From assembly GCA_019787685.1 (NCBI GenBank), contig JAHNUO010000019.1:124001-188000 (forward strand): a DNA stretch of 64,000 nucleotides, given 5' to 3'. The notes below the pieces were generated by a model. It was not told the origin of the DNA. It did no database searches and saw only the letters and a program-made list of their open reading frames with translations. This DNA is from Chiua virens (taxonomy: Eukaryota; Basidiomycota; Agaricomycetes; Boletales; Boletaceae). Positions 25,139-36,954 of the stretch are shown piece by piece; positions within the stretch are counted from its first letter, which is position 1; the number at the start of each line of letters is the position of its first letter. The position numbers and the translations under genes are program-made.

Positions 25139-25628
25139 TTGTGAACGGTGGATGGCTATCTCTTATCTGGACGGATGTGATCCCCGTGCCGTTTGATGCG
25201 CGGTTGATATTTCGGAACCTGGGGACTTTATCTTTTCATTTTCTTTCTTCATGTCGACGTATGCACGGTGCCTTGACTCGATGTTTTCTGTCCTCATCTC
25301 GCCGTATCCTAGAAAGAGAAAGGGGTGTAGTTTACTTGCACTTGTATTTGCCTTTCATTAGTGTTTTCATTCGTTAGGTAGGTTAGTTGGATCACGACCA
25401 GTTAGCAGTATGCAAATATCATAGTTGACGCAGATTTTCTATGCACGTAATCGGACACGTCGTAAATTTCATCACTGTCGCGCATTGATTGAATGTGTGT
25501 CAAGAAATTCAATGATACACAATTCGCATTTACAACCAGTTTCCATTCTACCGAAATATTGTACACTGTTGAGACATCATTGAAGATACTGAACTTTTCA
25601 CACAGAGATATTCATAGCTAAAGTGTTT
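25139..25628. other. 3' flank between convergent genes
   Basis: AT-rich toward the right end; holds the 3' ends of the plus-strand gene and the GTPase gene. The same sequence, with small indels, recurs at 44144-44620. Confidence 0.5.
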
Positions 25629-28600
25629 TTAATCAACTTGTACAGTTGCACAACAGTGTGACTCACATATGAGATTCTTCGAAATCAGATCCATGATTGC
25701 CACTGTCATCCCCTCTTCATCTTTGGGATCATGTTGATGAGCTAGCAGAGTGACTGCTTGTTGAACTTTGGCACATGTGCCAGATGATTTGTACAATTTG
25801 GCAGCTGTTGCAACTGATTCTGGATGACCTTGCTGGTGGAGATGGAAGGAGTGCACCATAATGATGGCAGAATCTATACAGATATTGAAGGGGTGGGAAT
25901 GGGATACCAAATAAGACTGACCAATGCCCAACAAAAGGGCTTTTTTCCATGGATTCAAGGTCCATGGGAGCTGAATGATACAAAGGAATATGAGAAATGT
26001 TCTAACATGAAAATAGTGCACATACCATTGATTTGGAGGGAGTTGAGTGTTTTGTGGCACCATATGGAACTTGGTCCTGATGTAAAAATAATGTGAGAAT
26101 CAAAATTTAAATATAAGAAAGTTGATAAATAAAAAAACCTGTGGAGAGTGTAGCAACTATATGAAATAACATTAATCATTGATTTGGTCAAAGTGAGATA
26201 GTAGAACAAACCTCCTGCAAAATAAAGATGAGTATGAGGTAAAAAAGAGAATGATTGGGTGTTCACCTGCTAAAAAAGGAGATGGAGCAGAAAGAGTATT
26301 CAATGATATTGCATACAAGGCTTCAAAGATGTCTTACATCCTGAGGGATATTAGAGAGAACAAGATGGATTCAATAAATTGTAATTAAGACTTACAAGCT
26401 ATGAATGAGAGAACATGGTGGGAGCAGACATGGACATGGATCAGAATCATTCTGAGATCTCCAAGAACAGTCAGGCCACTTACATACTATGAATGAGAGA
26501 ACATGGTGGGAGCAGACATGGACATGGATCAGAATCACTCTGAGACCTCCAAGAACAGTCAGACCACTTACATCCTATGAATGAGAGAACATGGTGGGAG
26601 CAGACATTCAGAATCACTCTGAGACCTCCAAGAACAATCAGACCACTTACATCCTATGAATGAGAGAACATGGTGGGAGCAGACATGAACATGGATCAGA
26701 ATCACTCTGAGACCTCCAAGAACAGTCAGACCACTTACAAGCTATGAATGAGAGAACATGGTGGGAGCAGACATGCACATGGATCAGAATCACTCTGAGA
26801 CCTCCAAGAACAGTCAGACCACCTACATCCTATGAATGAGAGAACATGGTGGGAGTAGACATGAACATGGTGGGAGCAGACATGGACATGGATCAGAATC
26901 ACTCTGAGACCTCCAAGAACAGTCAGACCACTTACATGCTATGAATGAGAGAACATGGTGGGAGCAGACATTCAGAATCACTCTGAGACCTCCAAGAACA
27001 GTCAGACCACTTACATGCTATGAATGAGAGAACATGGTGGGAGCAGACATTCAGAATCACTCTGAGACCTCCAAGAACAGTCAGACCACTTACATCCTAT
27101 GAATGAGAGAAGATGGTGGGAGCAGACATGGACATGGATCAGGATCACTCTGAGACCTCCAAGAACAGTCAGACCACTTACAAGCTATGAATGAGAGAAT
27201 ATGGTGAGAGAAGACATGGACATGGATCAGAATCACTCTGAGACCTCCAAGAACAGTCAGACCACTTACAAACTATGAATGAGAGAACATGGTGGGAGCA
27301 GACATGGACATGGATCAGAATCACTCTGAGACCTCCAAGAATGGTCAGACCACCTACATCCTATGAATGAGAGAACATGGTGAGAGCAGACATGGACATG
27401 GATCAGAATCACTCTGAGACCTCCAAGAACAGTCAGACCACTTACATCCTATGAATGAGAGAACATGGTGGGAGCAGACATGGATCAGAATCACTCTGAG
27501 ACCTCCAAGAACAGTCAGACCACTTACATACTATGAATGAGAGAACATGGTGGGAGCAGACATGGACATGGATCAGGATCACTCTGAGACCTCCAAGAAC
27601 AGTCAGACCACTTACATCCTATGAATGAGAGAGCATGGTGGGAGCAGACATGGACATGGATCAGAATCACTCTGAGACCTCCAAGAACAGTCAGACCACT
27701 TACATCCTATGAATGAGAGAACATGGTGGGAGCAGACATGAACATGGATCAGAATCACTCTGAGACCTTCAAGAACAGTCAGACCACTTACAGCCTATGA
27801 ATGAGAGAACATGGTGGGAGCAGACATGGACATGGATCAGAATCACTCTGAGACCTCCAAGAACAGTCAGACTACTTACATCCTATGAATGAGAGAACAT
27901 GGTAGGAGCAGACATGGACATGGATCAGAATCACTCTGAGACCTCCAAGAACAGTCAGACCACTTACAACCTATGAATGAGAGAACACGGTAGGAGCAGA
28001 CATGGACATGGATCAGAATCACTCTCAGACCTCCAAGAACAGTCAGACCACCTACAACCTATGAATGAGAGAACATGGTGGGAGTAGACATGGACATGGA
28101 TCAGAATTACTCTCAGACCTCCAAGAACAGTCAGATCACTTACAGCCTATGAATGAGAGAACATGGTGGGAGCAGACATGGACATGGATCAGGATCACTC
28201 TGAGACCTCCAAGAACAGTCAGACCACTTACATACTATGAATGAGAGAACATGGTGGGAGCAGACATGAACATGGATCAGAATCACTCTGAGACCTCCAA
28301 GAACAGTCAGACCACTTACTTCCTATGAATGAGAGAACATGGTGGGAGCAGACATGGACATGGATCAGAATCACTCTCAGACCTCCAAGAACAGTCAGAC
28401 CACCTACAACCTATGAATGAGAGAACATGGTGGGAGTAGCCATGGACATGGATCAGAATCGCTCTGAGACCTCCAAGAACAGTCAGACCACTTACTTGCT
28501 ATGAATGAGAGACCATGGTGGGAGCAGACATGGACATGGATCAGAATTACTCTCAGACCTCCAAGAACAGTCAGACCACCTACAACCTATGAATGAGAGA

Positions 28601-30569
28601 ACATGGTAGGAGCAGACATGGACATGGATCAGGATCACTCTGAGACCTCCAAGAACAGTCAGACCACTTACATACTATGAATGAGAGAACATGGTGGGAG
28701 CAGACATGGACATGGATCAGAATCACTCTGAGACCTCCAAGAACAGTCAGACCACTTACATCCTATGAATGAGAGAACATGGTAGGAGCAGACATGGACA
28801 TGGATCAGAATTACTCTGAGACCTCCGAGAACAGTCAGACCACTTACATGCTATGAATGAGAGAACATGATGGGAGCCAACATGGACATGGATCAGAATC
28901 ACTCTGAGACCTCCAAGAACAGTCAGACCACTTGCATACTATGAATGAGAGAACATGGTGGGAGCAGACATGGACATGGATCAGAATCACTCTGAGACCT
29001 CCAAGAACAGTCAGACCACTTACAAGCTATGAATGAGAGAACATGGTGGGAGCAGACATGCACATGGATCAGAATCACTCTGAGACCTCCAAGAACAGTC
29101 AGACCACTTACTTCCTATGAATGAGAGAACATGGTGGGAGCAGACATGGACATGGATCAGGATCACTCTGAGACCTCCAAGAACAGTCAGACCACTTACT
29201 TCCTATGAATGAGAGAACATGGTGGGAACACCAATGGACATGTATCAAAATCACTCTATATTTCTCAATTTGATCACATTTCTTACCTGCCAATATTTGT
29301 AAGCACTTCACATCCATATACAAATTCCACACTTTCTTACATTGACATGTGGGAACCATATACCTATTCTTCTCATCAAGGACTCTTGCTCTTTCTGATC
29401 AAATCTCCCTACTGGAGAAAATTTGCCAGCAATGAATGGCACCAAAGTTCTATGACATATGTCATGTGTAATTCACTAAACAATCCTGAACATTAAAAAG
29501 GGGTCACATACTTGTCAACAGCATATTTCACACAAAGCATGATGTTTGCACTTTGTGTGGTCACAAACAGCATTCCCAAACTTTCATCATCCAAAGCAGC
29601 TGCAGTCTTTTCTAGTACAATCCTGCATCCTTCATTGGACTTCTGCATATCTGCAAAAAAAATCACATAATGAGGTATCTCCATGTCACCTACTCCAATT
29701 TCATACCAACCTTTGACTTCAGCATACACTTTGGGGGGATTTTTTCTTTTTTGCAATCTTTCCCAAATTGTACTATTCTTTACCATGCTTTTCTCAAGTT
29801 CCTTCACCTTGGCAAGTCTTTCCTGTTCAGGTAGTTTCTTGTCCTTGGCTGTCAACGCAGCCACTGCCAACACTCGCAATGCATCACATTTTGTGAACAC
29901 AACCACAACAGGCACTGTCCCGAAAATACAATAAAAATAACACAATGAATGGACATATAAGAAAAGCCTACCATTTCCTGTTTCACATTCATCAAAAAAC
30001 CTTTCCTCCGCGGTCAAGATAGCGCGGTGTATCTGATCCATCGGGATACAGTACCTATCCAACAGTTGTGGTTAGCACGCCGTAAGTGACTCTCTGTGTT
30101 TACCATATAGCGTGGACACGCTTCTTGAGGAATGTCGTCTTAGCTCGCTCGGCGACAAAGTCCTTCATCTTGTTAAACTCGTCGACACTACCGGCTTCAA
30201 ACCCACGGGAGTCGTGGAAGACAAATCCGGGGTTGCTTCGAAAGACCATCTCGTTCTCGATGTTGTGTTCTCCCCGCTTGGGACATGTGAGGTGGTGATA
30301 ACGAGGGTTGATGGTAATCCTGGTATTCACCTCTGCAGACTCTTCGATCTGTGCCAGATTGACCTGATCACGGGCCACCAATCCACTTGTGAGATCAGAA
30401 ACCCCAAATTGGCATACAAACATACCTTTTTCCCTTCTCCGTCATAGATCTCTGGATTCTCCTTCGAATTACAGATTTGCTTGAGAAGTGTCGTCTTGCC
30501 AGCGTTGGCCCGGCCGATGACAAGAATTCGGAACTGTCCAAATTTCTGTCTGATATCGTCGATCTGCAT
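25629..30569 (-). CDS. P-loop GTPase with a 33-unit array of single-codon microexons (GTPase 1)
   Basis: GTP-binding protein of a family common in Agaricomycetes. G1 is GRANAGKT (residues 19-26), G3 is DSRG in VFHDSRGFEAG, and G4 is TKCD. Exons, high to low: 30426-30569, 30331-30363, 30104-30276, 29972-30054, 29711-29914, 29512-29650 and 29341-29449 (ending WFPHVN at phase 0); then 33 exons of 3 nt from 29200 to 26396; then 3-nt exons at 26338 (GAT), 26267 (CAG) and 26212 (GAG); then 26139-26156 (LLHSPQ), 26026-26076, 25922-25970 and 25629-25873. Every phase fits; with all microexons the product is 451 aa from 47 exons. The helical C-terminal region follows the array. No stop or frameshift seen. 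The start is the ATG before QIDDIRQKFG; the frame is open further upstream, so an earlier start is possible. Function unknown; a recognition or allorecognition role is speculation. Confidence 0.82.
26396..29202 (-). repeat. 33-unit tandem array: 85-nt intron plus one hypervariable codon
   Basis: Unit length is 88 in most cases (variants 79, 82 and 109). On the minus strand each unit reads GTAAGT, a near-invariant body with CTGAT about 41 nt from its end, then TCATTCATAG, then 3 variable nt. First-base plus-strand coordinates of the codons: GAT at 28760, 27880, 27704, 27616, 27446, 27358, 27094, 26827, 26651, 26572; TAT at 28936, 28672, 28232, 27528, 26484; GTT at 28584, 28408, 28056, 27968; CTT at 29024, 27182, 26739, 26396; GAA at 29200, 29112, 28320; CAT at 28848, 27015, 26936; GCT at 28144, 27792; CAA at 28496; TTT at 27270. 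mRNA order runs from 29200 to 26396. Donor variants are GTAGGT in several units and GCAAGT before 28936; every acceptor ends TAG. Confidence 0.93.
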
Positions 30570-31398
30570 GATAGTAAGAATTGAAGTGGGTGGCTTGATG
30601 GATAGGAATGGCGTTGAGAGCGCAAGAGACAGCCCGCGATTGCTCGTTAGAGCGTGTATCAACAACCCACAACAACCCATCCGAGTTTGTGTTATCGAGT
30701 TTAAATGATTTACACAAAGCTAATCGGTCGAGCTAGATAACTCCTGCGCCTCGCCCTCGTCAAGGTCACCATCTCCTTTCTTATTTCTCCGCCCGGCCTG
30801 CCGAGATTGATTACAGGGACATGGGTTGGTTTTTCCTTCCAGCCTTCTCATCGCCGTCTCACCAGGTGTACACTCTGTTTTCTTTTTTATCCATTGGCAC
30901 TTTTTCTCGTCGTCTCGTCAGTGTATAATACCAGCCGTTTTGCTTACCTGTCCCTCCTACGCCCTTTGTGTTGTTGTAGCTCTCCTCACGGCTGATTTGT
31001 CCCACAAGATTGGTCATGCGATTTGTAGACACAGTATGCAGAGTAGATACATGACTATCAATAAGATGATTGTCTCACGAACCGAAGCATGAACTTCATT
31101 GTTACCCCAGCATACTCGGCGTTTCTGGCGTTAGCTGAGATCTGGGAGAAGGTACTCTGGGTAGCCTCATTCAACTAAATGACCAATGACGATCTTCAGA
31201 TTGGCTCGCGGCCAGCAACGAAATGAGGTTCAAGGAGACAAGTCGACATGATGCTCAGTACGACGATTGCGCCTATATCAGGGTTTCATGCGGTTCCTTG
31301 ATTGCGGAAACAAAGTAACGAGGGAAGCCAAAACGACCAAGATCGACGGAAGAAACTTGATATTTTCGGCAGCGAACCTCCGTGGCGGTAGAACCGAT
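30570..31398. other. Upstream region of GTPase 1
   Basis: Contains the GTPase promoter and, from about 30.78 kb, sequence shared with 49.38-49.8 kb. At 30870-31045 this copy has about 175 nt where the duplicate instead has a 72-nt hairpin. No gene recognised. Confidence 0.45.
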
Positions 31399-33095
31399 TC
31401 AACCAATGTAGCAGAAAGTGTTGGGGAACAACATTGCCGCATGATAATATTCGCTGGAAAATGTGGGATGTTCAGAGCCGACGGAGCTTAGACTCAAGAG
31501 ATTTCCTCTCGTTCTGAAGAGGATCCTGTGATACAAATAGTTTCGTTGGAAGACGCTGCGTTGTTGCGCCCAGCCAAGTTTCAATGTCTCAGCTTCAAAG
31601 GATTTGATTTCCGCCATTATACGGCCACAAAGGTCCACAAGCTCAGGAACTTGCGCAGCTCTCGTACGAAGTTCGTCATTCGTCCGTAGGTCCTATTCTT
31701 GCAGGAGCTCCTGGACCGTCAACCCTTTCTATCGGGCTATGTCAGCCTGCAAAGCCTTGAGACGACCCTTGATATCAGTGAGCATACTGATCTAAATTGC
31801 TGAGTCGAAGAAAAGAGATACCTCGTAGAACACCTTGATTATTGCGACACCTTCATGCGCCCGTCCCTCGGTTATTTCACTCTTCTCCAGCTTTAAGTTC
31901 TCATCCCGCACGGAACTGATGAACGCGAATGCTTGTGCATTTCACGGAAGAAGTCTGTCCTGCCGAGCAGAAGCCGTGGCAGACCTCTGCGACACAACGG
32001 ATACACGGACTTCCTCGAGAACGTAACAAGGATTTTAGTTTTTCCTGCAGCGCTGCACGCTCACTGTCCCCTTCAGCCTTCTCCTCGACCCATGAAGTCT
32101 TCTTGTCCTCCCACTTCACCCGGTCCTCGTCCAGTTCCCCGCAGACTTTGGCTGGCGCAGCCAACTCTTCTGGTCGTTGTGTCATGGCATTCAGCAGAGG
32201 ATAGCGTTCCTTCGTCCAGACGACACGTTCGGCCTCCAATGCCGACAACTGGATACGAACTTCTTCAGCTCATGCAGCTGCGTCCGATAACTCGGTGACA
32301 CGCGCCAGGAGACTCATCCTTTCCTCGGACGTCGCCTTGTGCTGCGTCTGCCACGCCGAGGAATCACACTCCCACTTGCAACCCTCCTCGGCCTGTCGAG
32401 CGCGCTCCGCTTCCCAGGCAGCGAGAACGGGGCCTGTCGGGTCTGAGAACTGTCGGACGGCGAGCTCGGCCTTCAAGCCCTGCAACTTGTTACGCTCCTC
32501 AGACAACTTGGGATCAAGCCCTGCTGAATCACCTCGGACTTGACATTCAGCAAGGAAAGGGCTTCGCTGAGCTATCTCTTCGCCGAGTCGGTCTAAACGA
32601 GGATAGTGGTCTGAGTTTGGATCCAAATATCATAATGGACAACGCACCAAAAATTCCGGGACTGGGCGGCGATGAGAACTGGCCAGTTGATTAGATGGCG
32701 ATGGCTGTTCCTTCGTGGCGTGGCTCTTGGCTGACCTGAATATTAATACTGGCTTGTTGAAGGTCCAGAAGGACATTTGGGATGCTCAACGTCCATGATT
32801 TCTCCGCCGTGGAGGGAGTGCTAAATCACTTGTCAGTTACGCTGAACACTGGTTTCATGAGACGCGGATCACCCCTGGGAACCCGGGAGCGGGCAGTTGC
32901 ACAACATTCCCCTCGTCTATGACTCCAGATACAGGAGTAGACGATCTTCTTGACGAAGCTTTATCTGTAAGCGGTGCTTCCCCGCCTCGCTCATTCGCCT
33001 CGCCTCGCTGTACTCCAGGAAGTCCGAAACCGTACCGTTCATCCCTCCATTCAGATCGATCGATCACTCCATCCCATCGGGTTCGTGATAGGTGT
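31399..33095 (-). pseudogene. Truncated copy of the chromodomain/coiled-coil gene
   Basis: Aligns with the middle and 3' coiled-coil part of the gene at 56592-60855: TGPVLAAWEAERARQAEEGCKW, VTELSDAAA, MTQRPEELAAPAKV and VDLCGRI..ENKSFEAET-like stretches appear in order, but in different frames. The N-terminal chromodomain is absent, the coiled coil is interrupted by indels, and the right end (32.9-33.1 kb) carries VIDEGNVVQLPAPG, matching VVDEGNVVQAPAPG of the parent. Not functional. Confidence 0.8.
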
Positions 33096-33254
33096 CCCTT
33101 GAGTGGCGTTCCGCATGCACGCAAGCTGTATAACATGGAAGGTGACACCATTGGTAACACCGGTGTTCATGACCCGACCACGGGAGGGTGTAGTCCTCTC
33201 GTGCATCGAAAGCGACTTGTGCATTGTTTTAGCGGAAGTGGGCGGGTAAGATTT

Positions 33255-34640
33255 AGGGCTCGAAGGAGAGAGCCCAGGGCTGAAAAAAGAGAATGACCGT
33301 AGAGCAGCCACCCATGCTCCAGAGAGGGCGACGCCTGGCTCAGGGCTCGCGAGTGGACGATTCAGGTAGTCGAATATCAACTTGTCGTCACTGCTCTCCC
33401 CCGTCTTTGTTTCGAGAGTGTCGAGGACATTTTGCTTGCCCGCGTGGGTGGTCATCAAAACCTATTCAAAAATCAGGAAATCGATCAATTCAAGCGCCTG
33501 GACGACACACTCTTCGTTCAGCCCCCGTCCGAACTAAATTTAGTAGCGGTGACGATTCTCTAGTATCTGGTGTCTCCACACGGCAATGACTTTCGGAGGG
33601 GCTATCAAGATCGCTGCACGTCCAAATCTAATAGAGAATCCCTCGGCGCCGATAGCTCCGCTGTCTATCGGGGACAATGGCATCTCTGAACAGGAACAGG
33701 TGAGAGAAACGAAGAGAGGGGAAATGAGGACCTATCGAAAGAGTTGTCGTATTGACAGAAATACCAAGATTCGACTGCCAACGTTGAGGAGCGACAATCG
33801 AACGACATTGAGCTTGAGAGCGATGGGAGGGTACGAGTACGCGGGTCCGTGATGCCGAGAGCGGCGAAGTCAATCGCGTACGACTGCTGGTAGGGGAGGT
33901 TTCGACAAAAGAAGGTTGTTCGTCTTCTTCATTCTATTGCAAGTGGAGAATAACTGATTTCGTGGCGCACTGAGCAAAAAGGGGGACGACAAGACTAGAT
34001 ACAGCTACATACCATCGTTTGCTTCCCTGTCGCTACGAACCACTGAACCACGTTGTTCAATGCTTTACCGACATTGCGAAACCTAGCGTTCAAATGGAAT
34101 CGCAACCTCCCAACTAAGAGAGGTTGTCACTTCTTTGAAATAAAGATCAACCACGTTTCCAGAGGAATGAAAACAAAATGCTCACTAGTCGAGAATACCG
34201 TCGATCGTCACGGTGACCACTCTCGCCTTCGTCCGCGCCACCAGAAAATCCCAGAAAACCAGGACCTATCTACTCCCGCACTGACAAGGATGCGCTCTAA
34301 AAGAGCGACGGCACGGCTACCATTCAAGTGACCGGACAACTGTTGAAGAGCCATGAACGTGACCAAGGAGAACAGGAGTACACGTCTTGTGTGCATTTTG
34401 AGTACCAGCAGATCATACGGACAAGTACGACCTACCCGACGTCATGGGAGCCAGTGACGAATACCTGTAAGATAATAATATATCAGAGAACGATGAAGAA
34501 TTATGAGCGTAAATCATACCCTCTTTTGCCAAGGAAACTACACTATATGGCTTTTACTTGCAGAAATTTCTTCATCTCGTCGGTTTCCATGTCCAAAGGA
34601 TCATGTTGTCATACTTACGACTAGGAGATGAGTCGTTTGC
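33255..34640 (-). pseudogene. Truncated copy of the F-box/WD40 gene
   Basis: Matches about 61.6-63.2 kb of the F-box/WD40 gene, in the same order: the [15 protein letters not shown] segment (33.35 kb), the [16 protein letters not shown] segment (33.6 kb), the [12 protein letters not shown] segment (33.95 kb), the [18 protein letters not shown] repeat (34.3 kb) and the start of the GSYDET repeat. The F-box end is missing and the frame is broken repeatedly. Confidence 0.8.
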
Positions 34641-34779
34641 ATAGAACCTGGAATAAACAAATACAACCACTCTGATGCCTGACAATTACACGCACCTCTC
34701 AATAGCAAAGCATTACTATCAGAAATACTTGATAGAAAGGAATAAAGAATTCGACCTCGTCAACTATCCATACGACTTC

Positions 34780-36561
34780 CAAGTGGCCTTCTAACACTCA
34801 TCTTCGTCCGCTTCACCGCCATCACACTCTGCCACAGAAGCCCGGATCGAGCTCCAGTCTTTCTTCGAGTAACCACGATACTCGGAGGACCAACGGATCG
34901 TACAGCTCATCTACTTCTGCCAGCTCAATCTCACCGCTCAATGAGTCCCTCCTCTTCTAGATTCATTCGGTAGTTCTTCATGAATGGTTCAGGTGTGGAC
35001 CGGCGTCGGTTGGATAGACCTCGGTGATCATCTTTCTGGTACACAATTTCGTGAGTGGCGTGCCCAATATGGTCCGTTCACGTCTAATTCGCTCGCTCTT
35101 GTGTATCGTTTAGACTTGCGTCTGTACCAGGTAATGACGTCAAACACCCAGTCAGGCGCCTATATTCCGTTGACTCACCACATGTCAGTTCACTTCCTGC
35201 TCGTAAGCCGTTTGAAATGTTACATGTTATTTTCCTACTAACATGTTATGCTAACAGGCTCTCACTATTAATGTTGCTTCATCCACTTCACTGCCTCTAT
35301 GCCGGTTCTCGAGCATATCGTCCTCCCACCAGCTACTTTGAATGCATCCAAACCCTTAGCGTGACAGACTTCTCTCCCCAGCTTGCATCTTTATCAAGTC
35401 ATGCCAACACGCACGCACGACCCCCCAGTGCTGGACGACATGCTTCATTCATGAAACCTAGACGTCGAAGCCTTCGCGTCCATGCACCCGTCAACCCAGC
35501 GTCTCTAGCCGAGCTGTGTCGCCCACTTCTTCTCATTCCCACTCTGGTAATCGTTCACATGGAAATAATGAATGGGACTCAAGTTTCTCATCGGCGGTCT
35601 CCAAATTCAAATCACCTTTATCGACCCGGGCGCGCACCGGTATCGAGAGTGTTTGTGCCTTCCCCCGAGGGAGATTGGTTATCTGATGCCGGTGTTGTGG
35701 AATGTGAGGCCGAATCGAAACGTTCCGGTGTTCTGACACTTGTCCGAGTTGGCGATATCGTGTGGGACGTTGCTGTCGAGGATGAAGGGAACCTCGGTCG
35801 ACTGATGTAGGACGGGAGCTATCTTGTGGTGTGTCTCATCTTGAATTCGTATTGTGGAACAGCCTCAGACGCATGAATGGCATGGCAGGATTTAGATTAT
35901 AGATACTCCCCTGTGAATGAACTGTCGCCGTACTTCTATCGAGCCATTCGCATCGGTGGTTCTGCGACGCATAATCCCCATTGCAATCCCATCGTCTACC
36001 TTGACGTAAGTCCATGGGGGCGCGAGATTTCGGCCGATCTACGGTTATTGCAGAATCGGGCTCGAACAGAAACGTGCGTGTTGAATCAACGACGTTCGAA
36101 GTATACTCACAATCCTTCCGTAGACCTCATGGCGCGTTGCACGTGTTGTTCGTTGGGTTCACTGGTCCACGTTTATTATCCGCCCGCTTGTACTGCCCAC
36201 GCAATCGCAAACACACTCTCGATTGCGCGCTGTTCCGGTTCCTATTCTCAATGTTGAAGGATCCCGTATCGATCCCGGCTGGTACGGCAAGGTTGTCCTC
36301 GAGTCGGAAGGAACGCACGAAGGTCTGACAGATCTTCAGGCGCGCTGCGGACCTGGGGTCTTCCCGCCTAGAGCGGAGTCGCTGGCCACCAAGATTCGGA
36401 ACGAGAAGGAGAAGGACAACAGATGGGTGTGGCGGATCTTATGAGAAAAGAGGTACGTATTTTGCGCTGGAGTTACATGTGACGTCAGAGCTGATGCGCG
36501 CACAAACAGCCGTCCCGGGGAGACATGGCTCCGGGCTGTGCAAGTCAGCGAACGCGTGATG
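34780..36561 (+). pseudogene. Decayed, internally deleted copy of the 21.3-kb gene
   Basis: Starts with fragments of the Ser-rich exon 1, then jumps from the start of exon 2 (YAGSRAYRPPTSYFE) directly to exon 3 (APVNPASLAEL / GRAPVSRVFVPSPEGDWLSDAG), having lost most of exon 2. The C-terminal exons follow to 36561. A TAG replaces the tryptophan after GRLM, and several frames are shifted. Confidence 0.82.
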
Positions 36562-36954
36562 TGATTGTGAACGGTGGATGGCTATCTCTTATCTGGATGG
36601 ATGTGATCCCTCGTGCCGTTTGATGCGCGGTTGATATTTCGGAACCTGGGGACTCTCATTTTCTTTCTTCGTGTCGACGCACGCACGGTGCCTTGGCTCT
36701 GGTTGTTTTCTGTTCTCACCTCGTCGTATCCTAGAAAAAGAAAGGGGTGTAGTTTACTTGCTTAGCATGCAAATATCATAGTTGAGGTTGATTTTTCATA
36801 CACGTGGTCGGACGCGTCGTGAATTTCGCTTTATCACTCTTGTGCATCAGTGATCGTCCTGCCGTCCCTCTTTCTGATTGCAAGGGTCTATCTCATCCTT
36901 CCATTCATTCCAGAAAAAAACGTGATATCAAACAGAACGATAATGTTCATCGAC

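Noticed and set aside
26396..29202. Reading the 88-bp array as a CRISPR array or as an ordinary coding minisatellite
   Set aside because: The repeat is 85 nt with only 3 variable nt, so there are no spacers; and unit lengths of 79, 82 and 109 nt plus stops in all frames exclude a continuous coding repeat.
29287..29305. A 19-nt exon (TGCTTACAAATATTGGCAG) before the array
   Set aside because: Its acceptor (GATGTGAAG) is weak and it would shift the phase of all later exons, which otherwise agree perfectly at phase 0.
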